A stretch of DNA of 6,635 nucleotides from Leucobacter sp. UBA1945 (GTDB taxonomy: Bacteria; Actinomycetota; Actinomycetes; Actinomycetales; Microbacteriaceae), in NCBI GenBank assembly GCA_002336855.1, contig DDEV01000070.1, forward strand, positions 54,868 through 61,502. Direction: 5' to 3'. Within the stretch, counting starts at the first letter, position 1. Each line of letters begins with the position of its first letter. A model generated the notes under the pieces. The model was not told where the DNA came from, did not search any database, and saw only the letters and a list, made by a program, of their open reading frames with translations. A program made the position numbers and the translations under genes. Shown piece by piece: positions 1 through 5,421 of this stretch.

Positions 1-19
1 CAAATCCCGTCTCCACCTC

Positions 20-91
20 GGGCGGCTGGCGCAGCGGTAGCGCGCTTCCCTGACACGGAAGAGGTCACTGGTTCGATCCCAGTATCGCGCA
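20..91 (+). tRNA. tRNA-Val (anticodon GAC)
   Basis: The cloverleaf can be read by hand. The D stem is GCGC (29-32) with GCGC (40-43). The anticodon stem is CTTCC (45-49) with GGAAG (57-61), around the loop CTGACAC with anticodon GAC at 52-54, which reads valine GUC. The T stem is ACTGG (67-71) with CCAGT (79-83), around TTCGATC. The discriminator is A91. No CCA is encoded (CTC follows), so CCA must be added after transcription. The acceptor stem is odd: the 5' strand GGGCGGC (20-26) and 3' strand ATCGCGC (84-90) give two mismatches (21G-89G and 26C-84A) and one G-U pair (25-85). The D, anticodon and T arms are intact, so valine identity is secure. Whether the molecule is fully functional is less sure. 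Confidence 0.9.
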
Positions 92-96
92 CTCAC

Positions 97-127
97 AAGG
101 CCCCCGGCTTCGCCGGGGGCCTTTCTC
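97..127 (+). terminator. Rho-independent terminator after tRNA-Val
   Basis: An almost perfect hairpin starts five bases after the tRNA. The left arm AAGGCCCCCGGC pairs with GCCGGGGGCCTT across a very short TTC apex, giving about 12 mostly G-C pairs. It is followed by a pyrimidine- and T-rich tail (CTTTCTCGTCT). This is a textbook intrinsic terminator for the tRNA transcript, and it separates the tRNA from the small gene downstream. Confidence 0.9.
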
Positions 128-176
128 GTCTCGTATCGATACCGCGGTCGCCTTCTCGCAGTGCAAGAATGGGCCG

Positions 177-509
177 ATGACTGAGCAAGCAAATACCTGG
201 GGCATAGACGATCTGGATGGACTCACGAGCACGATCGTCGCGATCACTATCGGTCCTTGGGACGTCATGGTCGGTGGCGGGCCCGACCGGTTTATCATCA
301 CGGCGACGACCGATGCCGGGCAGCGCGTCGCCAACGCATTGAGTGGTGCCCCAGCGAGCGCAGAGGAAGACACCGTGGAGCTTACGGTCGGTGGACAAAC
401 CGTGGACTACCCAAGTGAGTACGCTCTCACTCGAGGCGAGGTTGACGCAGCGATCAGGGATCTCAGGGCATCGCATTTCCCTGCGGATCGTTGGGAAATT
501 CTCTGTTAA
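177..509 (+). CDS. Putative Imm1-like immunity protein (orphan)
   Basis: A 110-residue, acidic, soluble protein with no signal peptide or membrane segment. The N-terminal half has alternating hydrophobic strands (STIVAITIGPWDVMVGG, then RFIITATTDAG). The C-terminal part, a YPSEYALTRGEVDAAIRDL stretch ending in FPADRWEIL, resembles the end of Imm1 / DddI-type immunity proteins: a short strand with a Pro, a helix, then a terminal Pro...Trp strand. Imm1 proteins neutralise polymorphic toxins, often deaminases or nucleases. No toxin gene is visible nearby, so it would be an orphan immunity gene. ATG 177 is the first usable start; ATG 169 reads only three codons. No strong Shine-Dalgarno is seen. 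GC is lower than in the operon (33 of 60 bases in 181-240, against 39 of 60 in 4141-4200). The family call is by eye and could be wrong; a conserved actinobacterial hypothetical protein is the alternative. Confidence 0.5.
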   Translation: MTEQANTWGIDDLDGLTSTIVAITIGPWDVMVGGGPDRFIITATTDAGQRVANALSGAPASAEEDTVELTVGGQTVDYPSEYALTRGEVDAAIRDLRASHFPADRWEILC

Positions 510-511
510 CG

Positions 512-541
512 AACGACGCGGGCGACTATCTCGCGGTCGTT
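512..541. terminator. Hairpin between convergent genes, possible weak bidirectional terminator
   Basis: AACGAC (512-517) plus GCG (518-520) pairs with CGC (532-534) plus GTCGTT (536-541). The stem is nine pairs with one bulged base (535) and an 11-nt loop. It fills the 36-bp gap between the stop of the immunity-like gene and the stop of the convergent GNAT gene. Neither strand has a clear U tract after the stem, so a terminator role is inferred only from position and structure. Confidence 0.3.
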
Positions 542-545
542 GGCG

Positions 546-1038
546 CTAGAGGGCGAGCTCGTACCCCTGCATGGGATACCCGGCAAGCGGATGCGGTACG
601 GCCGCGCCCGCAGACACGAATCCGGCTCGAGTGTATAGCTCGATCGCACGCGCGTTGATATCTCTCACCTCGAGCAACAGCGTTGCGAATCCCTGCAGGC
701 GTGAGTGGGAAATCGCGTCGTCGAGCAGCGCGCTTCCGACTCCCCGTCCAGCTCCGTCCGGGTCGACCGCGAGATAGCGAAGCAGCGCGGCCGTCGGGCG
801 CGAAGGCACGGCCTCGACAAGCGAGAACCCGAGACGGGGTGCCGTAGCGATGGCAAACCGGACGATAGGGTTTGCAAACGACGCTTGCACTCGCGAGGTC
901 ATGCCAGGCCCGTCAACCGAACCGTCACGTGCCGCGAGCCCGAACCCAGATCTCGGCGCACAGGTCGATGTCGGCAGGCACGTTTCCAGGTCGAATATAC
1001 GGCCGGCTCAACGAGGTTGCGGTCTGGTCATGCGTCAC
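546..1038 (-). pseudogene. GNAT-family N-acetyltransferase, frameshifted
   Basis: The open frame from 902 down to 546 (118 aa) carries GNAT motif A: strand LLRYLAVDP, then the acetyl-CoA loop GAGRGVG at about 735-755, then SALLDDAI. It also carries the motif B helix (NARAIELYTRAGF). It lacks the N-terminal strand and helices. These are found just upstream in another frame: from GTG 1038 (or TTG 1011) the minus strand encodes YIRPGNVPADIDLCAEIWVR, a typical GNAT start, then hits TGA at 925-927. The downstream frame is open through the junction and reads LAARDGSVDGPG before the ATG at 902. Joining the frames at the GGG run (939-941), with one extra or two missing bases, gives about 164 aa, normal for a single-domain GNAT acetyltransferase. 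Such enzymes transfer acetyl from acetyl-CoA to an amine; the substrate cannot be told. It is either a recent pseudogene or a sequencing indel. A short protein from ATG 902 would lack part of the fold. Confidence 0.75.
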
Positions 1039-1098
1039 TGCTCAAGTATCTCGCACAGCGAAGGCATGTTCACCCGAGGTTCATATAGGCTTCCCTCT
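1039..1098. promoter_or_regulatory. Divergent upstream region of GNAT and membrane-protein genes
   Basis: This about 60-bp gap separates the likely GTG start of the GNAT gene (1038, minus) from the likely ATG of the membrane-protein gene (1099, plus), so both promoters should lie here or just inside a gene. On the minus strand GATACT (1045-1050) resembles a -10 box six bases before GTG 1038. On the plus strand TATAGG (1084-1089) is a weak -10-like element nine bases before ATG 1099. No good -35 is seen for either. Such short spacings would suit leaderless mRNAs, which are common in actinobacteria, but this is inference. Confidence 0.3.
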
Positions 1099-2037
1099 AT
1101 GGTGTGGCGGTGGGTGCAACGAGTGGTGGGATCGCTGCTTGTGACCCCTGAGAAACTTGCCGCATTTCCAGCGCTTGCGTCGCATTCGCTGTCGCCCGAG
1201 CACGTATGCGACGCCGCGGGCGTGCAGCGGCTCGCCGAGCTGGGCCCGCATAACGCTCTGGTCGTTGCTGTCGATGACGTCGTCGACACCAAGAAGCGAG
1301 CGCACACTCTTCGGCGGGCGCTCGAGCGGGGAGCGGTGATCCTTTTCGTTGAGTCTGAAACGACCCTTGACGGGTTGCGCCTCACCAACGCATTGCGGGG
1401 GATCGCCGTGCGCCTCGACGAACCGCCCGAGACCGGCGAACGGGCACTCTACGGCGTAAACGTGATCTCGCTGTTGCGTGCGGCGCTCGCCCACAACGAC
1501 GTGGCCGATCTCGCCGAAGCACTGCGTGGCATGCCGACACACCGCACGCCGCATAAAGCGCTCGCAATGCTGCCCGAGTCTATTCTCGTGCAGCGCACCA
1601 GCGTGCTGCAGCGTGTGCTGCGCCATCCCAGCCTTCCGGTGTACGTGATCGTGTTCGTGTATTCATCGCTGCGGGTGCTCCCCGTCGCGCTCATACGCGA
1701 ATTTCACGGGAGCCTGCTCGTGCTCTGGGCAATCGACCTGATCACTGCGGTGCCGTATACGTGGGGCGTGCTCGCGATGCTGTTCGCGCCAAAGCGGCGC
1801 ATACGTCTACTGGCTGCCTTGACGACCCTCGTCACATTCGTCGGTCCGTATGTGTACTTCTGGCTGCACGGCAGGGGATACCCGCCGTACGTGCCGATCG
1901 TGATCGTCGGGCTCACCCTAGCAAGCGTGCTGCTCGAGGCGAATCGATACCGCCAAGAGCAGGGATTGCGCCGACGCTATCGATCCGTGTCCGCCGCGGC
2001 CTCGGGCGCCACATCGGCGCTCGCAGAGACACGCTGA
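1099..2037 (+). CDS. Unrecognised membrane protein with soluble N-domain and four C-terminal TM helices
   Basis: I do not recognise the family. From ATG 1099 the protein is 312 aa. Residues 1 to about 175 are soluble and look alpha/beta: strands such as ALVVAVDDV, AVILFVE and IAVRLDE alternate with charged helices (TKKRAHTLRRALERG), a Rossmann-like pattern. Four hydrophobic segments follow, starting at about residues 179, 205, 235 and 261. Basic residues sit between the second and third (APKRRIR), followed by a basic, Ala-rich cytoplasmic-looking tail. No signal peptide is seen. The start is uncertain: ATG 1066 and GTG 1141 are in frame, and 1141 has a possible GGTGGGA ribosome site about 10 bases upstream. 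The frame is open upstream to 850, but that part lies opposite the GNAT gene and is unlikely to be translated. The 3' end overlaps the convergent lipid-synthase gene by 61 bp. That makes a shared role in envelope or lipid metabolism possible but unproven. Confidence 0.75.
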   Translation: MVWRWVQRVVGSLLVTPEKLAAFPALASHSLSPEHVCDAAGVQRLAELGPHNALVVAVDDVVDTKKRAHTLRRALERGAVILFVESETTLDGLRLTNALRGIAVRLDEPPETGERALYGVNVISLLRAALAHNDVADLAEALRGMPTHRTPHKALAMLPESILVQRTSVLQRVLRHPSLPVYVIVFVYSSLRVLPVALIREFHGSLLVLWAIDLITAVPYTWGVLAMLFAPKRRIRLLAALTTLVTFVGPYVYFWLHGRGYPPYVPIVIVGLTLASVLLEANRYRQEQGLRRRYRSVSAAASGATSALAETR

Positions 2038-2741
2038 GCGCGCTTCGTCGCCACGGTGCGCACGAGTCCGAGCACCAGAATCCAAAGCCCTGACACCGCC
2101 CACACAATGAACGCCCAGTGCACTTTCTGTGGGTAGTACGCCACCAGCACGCCAGACGACACCACCCATGCAAGCGTCGCGATGACGTTGACCGCCATGA
2201 ACTTGGCAACGCGGAACGGGTGCACGAACGTGATCGGCGCCCAGGTCAACACCGAGAAGAAGACCACAAGAATGGCATTCACGAGCGGATGGGGTTGGGC
2301 GAGCCAGAGCGCGAGAGCGACGATGTTCCAGGTAGCGGGAAATCCCATGAAGTAGTAGTCGTCGGTCTTCATCTTGGTGTTCGCGTAGCAGAACATCGAG
2401 GTGACGTTGATAAGCGCGAGCAGCACGACGGCGATCGCACCCTCGCCGAGCAGCCCCTCTCGGTACATGAAGAGCGCCGGAATGAACGTCCAGGTGAGGT
2501 AGTCGACGACGCAGTCGAGGATCACCCCATCGAAGTTCGGCGCATACGTCTTTACATTTGCTCGCCGGGCAAGCGTGCCATCGACACCGTCAACGATGAG
2601 TGCGATACCGAGGTAGAGCCACATAAGCTTCGGCTGGTCCGCGAACAGCGCGAGCATCGCGAGCGTCGCCCAGATCACTCCGGTGAGTGTGAATGCGTGC
2701 ACTGACCATGCGGCGATGACGCGGGTGCGGTGTGATGTCAT
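1977..2741 (-). CDS. CDP-alcohol phosphatidyltransferase, phosphatidylcholine synthase (Pcs)-like
   Basis: An integral membrane protein of 254 aa with about eight hydrophobic segments. It carries the CDP-alcohol phosphotransferase motif as D54-G55-x2-A58-R59-x12-G72-x3-D76-x3-D80, with a further Asp at D51. The 12-residue spacer, in place of the usual 8, is the variant known from bacterial phosphatidylcholine synthases, and the DGVILDCVVDYLTW stretch with FIPALF also fits that family. Pcs condenses CDP-diacylglycerol with choline to give phosphatidylcholine and CMP in the cytoplasmic membrane; the motif aspartates bind the metal and CDP. Rhizobial Pcs is of similar length. The substrate here could be another alcohol, so no symbol is given. 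ATG 2741 is chosen because the frame upstream runs into thrS antisense and the first hydrophobic helix begins about 12 residues in. The ribosome site is weak. The gene is divergent from thrS. Its 3' end overlaps the unknown membrane-protein gene, so the two transcripts are antisense there. Confidence 0.8.
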   Translation of the reverse strand: MTSHRTRVIAAWSVHAFTLTGVIWATLAMLALFADQPKLMWLYLGIALIVDGVDGTLARRANVKTYAPNFDGVILDCVVDYLTWTFIPALFMYREGLLGEGAIAVVLLALINVTSMFCYANTKMKTDDYYFMGFPATWNIVALALWLAQPHPLVNAILVVFFSVLTWAPITFVHPFRVAKFMAVNVIATLAWVVSSGVLVAYYPQKVHWAFIVWAVSGLWILVLGLVRTVATKRAQRVSASADVAPEAAADTDR

Positions 2742-2813
2742 GGTTCTCGACTCTACTCGAAGCCAGGCACCCGCTAGGATTAACGGGTCTATTAGCTCAT
2801 AAGGAGTCGAACC
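2742..2813. promoter_or_regulatory. Divergent promoter region of the Pcs-like gene and thrS operon
   Basis: This 72-bp gap must drive the thrS operon rightwards and the Pcs-like gene leftwards. For thrS, TAGGAT (2775-2780) fits the actinobacterial -10 pattern TAnnnT, with only a poor -35 (TCTACT, 2752-2757) at 17-bp spacing. The ribosome site AAGGAG (2801-2806) is seven bases before GTG 2814 and fixes that start. For the leftward gene, TAGAGT on the minus strand (2750-2755) is a -10-like element eight bases before its ATG, which would give an almost leaderless mRNA. The leader is too short for a T-box or other large riboswitch. The promoter boxes are tentative; the thrS ribosome site is firm. 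Confidence 0.5.
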
Positions 2814-4799
2814 GTGGCAGATGGTTTCAGCCTGTTCACCGACCGTTCTATCGTCGCAATGCGCGTGAACGGCGAATTGCGCGACCTCGCGGCAGAAGTG
2901 ACAGACACAGACACCGTTGAGCCCGTTACGATCGACAGCCCTGACGGCCTGAACATTCTGCGCCACTCGGCGGCGCACGTGCTCGCGCAGGCGGTTCAGC
3001 GCATCAATCCCGAGGCAAAGCTCGGCATTGGCCCGCCCATCACCGACGGCTTCTACTACGACTTCGATCCGGCTGCTCCCTTTACTCCCGAGAACTTGCG
3101 GGAGATCGAGAAAGAGATGCAGAAGATCGTCAAGCAGGGTCAGCGCTTCGTTCGTCGCGTCGTGAGCGATGACGAGGCGCGCGCCGAGCTTGCGAATGAG
3201 CCCTACAAGCTCGAGTTGATCGGGCTCAAGGGTGGCAGCGCAGGCGACGAGGTCGCTGGCAGCGACAACGAGAGCGTCGAGGTCGGCGGCGCCGAGCTCA
3301 CGATCTACGACAACATCGATCCGAAGACCGGCGAGCTCTGCTGGAAGGACCTCTGCCGCGGCCCGCACCTGCCCAACACCCGCATGATCGGCAACGGCTG
3401 GGCACTCACTCGTGCCTCGGGCGCCTACTGGCGCGGCAGCGAGAAGAACCCGATGCTGCAGCGCATCTATGGCACCGCCTGGCCTTCAAAAGACGAGCTG
3501 CGTGCCTACCAGCTGCGCCTTGAGGAGGCCGCGAAGCGCGACCACCGCAAGCTCGGCAAAGAGCTTGACCTCTTCTCATTCCCCGAGGAGATCGGCTCGG
3601 GCATGTCGGTCTGGCACCCTCGAGGTGGCATCGTGCGCGGCGAGATGGAGCAGCACGCTCGCAGGCGCCACATCGAGGGCGGCTACACCTATGTGTACAC
3701 GCCGCACATCTCGAAAGAAGACCTGTTCTGGCAGTCGAACCACCTCGTCAATTACAAAGACGACATGTTTCCGCCGATTCGCATCGACGAAGAGGTCGAC
3801 GACGAGGGCAATGTCACCAAGAAGGGCGTCGACTACTACCTCAAGCCGATGAACTGCCCGATGCACATTCTCATCTACAAGGAGCGTGCGCGCAGCTATC
3901 GCGATCTGCCGTTGCGCCTTGCCGAGAATGGCACGGTCTATCGTTACGAGCTCTCGGGTGCGTTGCACGGCCTCACCCGCGTGCGCGGCTTCACTCAAGA
4001 CGACTCGCACCTCTTCGTCGCGCCCGACCAGCTTCAGGAAGAAGCGGGCAAGGTGCTCGAGTTCATCATCTCGATGCTGCGCGACTTCGGCCTCGAAGAC
4101 TTCGAACTCGAGCTGTCGATGAAGGACAACGAGAAAGACAAGTGGATCGGCACCGATGAGTTCTGGGAGTCGTCGACCGACGCGCTGCGCCAGGTTGCGT
4201 TGGCCTCTGGTCTGAAGCTCACTGAAGTTCCCGGCGAGGCCGCGTTCTATGGCCCCAAGATCGACCTGAAGACGCGCGACGCGATCGGCCGTGTGTGGCA
4301 GCTCTCGACCGTCCAGGTCGACCCGAACCTGCCCGAACGCTTCGACCTCGAGTTCACGGGCGCCGATGGCGAGAAGCATCGCCCCATCATGATTCACCGC
4401 GCCCTCTTCGGCTCGATCGAGCGCTTCTTCGCGATCCTGCTCGAGCACTACGCCGGCGTCTTCCCGGTCTGGCTCTCGCCAGTGCAGGTCGTGGGCATTC
4501 CCGTAGCTGAGCAGTACGGCGACTACCTCGACGGCGTCATCGACCAGTTGCGCGCGAAGGGTGTGCGTGCCGAGGTCGATCACAGCGATGATCGCATGCC
4601 GAAGAAGATTCGCACGCACACGAAGGCGAAGGTTCCGTTCCAGCTGATTGCTGGCGAAGAGGATCGCGCGGCCGGTGCCGTGAGCTTCCGCTTCCGCGAT
4701 GGCACCCAGATGAACGGCGTGCCGGTCGAAGAGGCGATCCAGCGCATTCTGAATTCGATCGAAACGCATGAGCAGGTGACCACGGCGTGGACGGAGTAG
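2814..4799 (+). CDS. thrS: Threonine--tRNA ligase (ThrRS)
   Basis: A class II cytoplasmic synthetase that charges tRNA-Thr with threonine; 661 aa, close to other actinobacterial ThrRS. Order of parts: a short TGS-like segment (about 1-45); the editing domain with H51-x3-H55 and C181-x3-H185, which hydrolyses Ser-tRNA-Thr; the catalytic core with motif 1 (around RGGIVRGEMEQ), motif 2 (around RYELSGALHGLTRVRGFTQ) and motif 3 (HRALFGSIERF); and a C-terminal anticodon-binding domain after about 555. The threonine-selecting zinc ligands are all present: C348 (in MNCPMH), H399 (in QDDSH) and H528 (in MIHRA). The GTG start follows AAGGAG by seven bases. The TGS segment is about 20 residues shorter than in E. 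coli, where the first editing His is residue 73. This seems a lineage trait, because an upstream extension would run into the promoter region. It is the first gene of the operon with the HIT protein. Confidence 0.98.
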   Translation: MADGFSLFTDRSIVAMRVNGELRDLAAEVTDTDTVEPVTIDSPDGLNILRHSAAHVLAQAVQRINPEAKLGIGPPITDGFYYDFDPAAPFTPENLREIEKEMQKIVKQGQRFVRRVVSDDEARAELANEPYKLELIGLKGGSAGDEVAGSDNESVEVGGAELTIYDNIDPKTGELCWKDLCRGPHLPNTRMIGNGWALTRASGAYWRGSEKNPMLQRIYGTAWPSKDELRAYQLRLEEAAKRDHRKLGKELDLFSFPEEIGSGMSVWHPRGGIVRGEMEQHARRRHIEGGYTYVYTPHISKEDLFWQSNHLVNYKDDMFPPIRIDEEVDDEGNVTKKGVDYYLKPMNCPMHILIYKERARSYRDLPLRLAENGTVYRYELSGALHGLTRVRGFTQDDSHLFVAPDQLQEEAGKVLEFIISMLRDFGLEDFELELSMKDNEKDKWIGTDEFWESSTDALRQVALASGLKLTEVPGEAAFYGPKIDLKTRDAIGRVWQLSTVQVDPNLPERFDLEFTGADGEKHRPIMIHRALFGSIERFFAILLEHYAGVFPVWLSPVQVVGIPVAEQYGDYLDGVIDQLRAKGVRAEVDHSDDRMPKKIRTHTKAKVPFQLIAGEEDRAAGAVSFRFRDGTQMNGVPVEEAIQRILNSIETHEQVTTAWTE

Positions 4800-5383
4800 G
4801 CGCAGGGCCCGATGACGCTCGGGTTGAAACCCTGAGCGAGAGCGGTCTCGTTGGTGACCCCGACGAGATGCAGCGTCTCTGGACGCCGCATCGCATGGTC
4901 TACATCGCCGATACGCACCAGCCCGACGAGCACGACTGCCCGTTCTGCCACGCGCCGTCGCTCGACGACGAACAGGCGCTGATCGTCTATCGCGGCGAGA
5001 CCAGCTATGCCCTGCTGAATCTCTACCCGTACAACAACGGACACCTGCTGGTCTGCCCGTATCGCCACATCTCGACATACGACGAGGCGACCCCTGAAGA
5101 GGTCGCCGAAATCGGCGAGATCACCCAGACCGCTATGCGAGTGCTCACGCAGGCGATGGGTTGCCAAGGCTTCAATATCGGCATGAATCAAGGCGAGATC
5201 GCGGGAGCAGGCATTGCCGCTCATCTGCACCAGCACGTGGTGCCGAGGTGGCGGGCAGATGCCAACTTCTTCCCGATCATCGCGAAGACGAAGTCGATGC
5301 CGCAGTTGCTCGGTGACGTTCGTGAGAGGATCGCGGCCGCGTGGCCCGTGGATCCTGGGCCGGGCGCGAGCGAATCTCAATAG
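4787..5383 (+). CDS. HIT-family protein, Ap4A phosphorylase-like (Rv2613c type)
   Basis: A 198-residue soluble histidine-triad protein. The triad is H146-L-H148-Q-H150 followed by VVPRW, with H148 the expected nucleophile. The N-terminal QRLWTPHRM (about 29-37) and the central NLYPYNNGHLLVCPYRH region match the mycobacterial protein Rv2613c, described as a diadenosine tetraphosphate phosphorylase that splits Ap4A with phosphate into ATP and ADP. A C51-P-F-C54 pair probably binds zinc together with histidines; I recall Rv2613c as lacking this pair, so it is a local difference. The start GTG 4787 overlaps the end of thrS by 13 bases and has AGGTGA seven bases upstream, inside thrS, implying translational coupling. 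The N-terminus then has the same length as Rv2613c ahead of the LWTP motif. ThrRS is among the synthetases able to form Ap4A, so the pairing is functionally sensible. ATG 4868 is a less likely start. AMP-lyase or hydrolase activity on related nucleotides remains possible. Confidence 0.9.
   Translation: MDGVGAGPDDARVETLSESGLVGDPDEMQRLWTPHRMVYIADTHQPDEHDCPFCHAPSLDDEQALIVYRGETSYALLNLYPYNNGHLLVCPYRHISTYDEATPEEVAEIGEITQTAMRVLTQAMGCQGFNIGMNQGEIAGAGIAAHLHQHVVPRWRADANFFPIIAKTKSMPQLLGDVRERIAAAWPVDPGPGASESQ
4816..4838 (+). other. RNA hairpin early in the HIT coding region
   Basis: CGCTC (4816-4820) plus GGG (4821-4823) pairs with CCC (4830-4832) plus GAGCG (4834-4838). There is one bulged T (4833), and the small apex TTGAAA can be shortened further by a TT/AA pair. 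It lies about 30 bases after the GTG start and 17 bases after the thrS stop, so it could affect coupling or mRNA stability at the thrS/HIT boundary. There is no U tract, so it is not a standard terminator. It may simply follow from codon choice. Confidence 0.3.
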
Positions 5384-5421
5384 ACTTGATTTCGACTTAC
5401 GGATAAGAAAGAGGAGCAACC

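Noticed and set aside
67..91. Search for a second copy of the tRNA 3' end as an attachment-site repeat
   Set aside because: No direct repeat of this segment is visible elsewhere in the window, and no integrase gene is present, so an att site cannot be called.
133..148. Two abutting palindromes, GTATCGATAC and ACCGCGGT, ahead of the immunity-like gene
   Set aside because: Perfect palindromes of 8-10 bp are expected several times by chance in 6.6 kb, and no repeat copy or promoter alignment supports an operator.
850..1098. N-terminal extension of the membrane-protein frame up to ATG 850
   Set aside because: It lies opposite the GNAT gene on the other strand, and its sequence looks non-coding (Ser, Arg and Pro scatter). 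The later starts are preferred.
2742..2813. T-box or other riboswitch upstream of thrS
   Set aside because: Only 72 bp are available, shared with a divergent promoter, and no T-box core sequence or terminator hairpin is seen.
2742..3368. N-terminal extension of the Pcs-like open frame into thrS antisense
   Set aside because: The extension covers the thrS promoter and coding start and has no family similarity. The protein starts normally at ATG 2741.
4787..4799. The 13-bp thrS/HIT overlap as a sign of a frameshift or fusion
   Set aside because: Both proteins are full length with intact motifs, and the HIT start has its own ribosome site. It is an ordinary operon overlap.
3576..5078. A 500-codon open frame on the minus strand opposite thrS and the HIT gene
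   Set aside because: It is the high-GC antisense shadow of two certain genes. The translation is rich in Arg, Asp and Val runs, with no recognisable domain.
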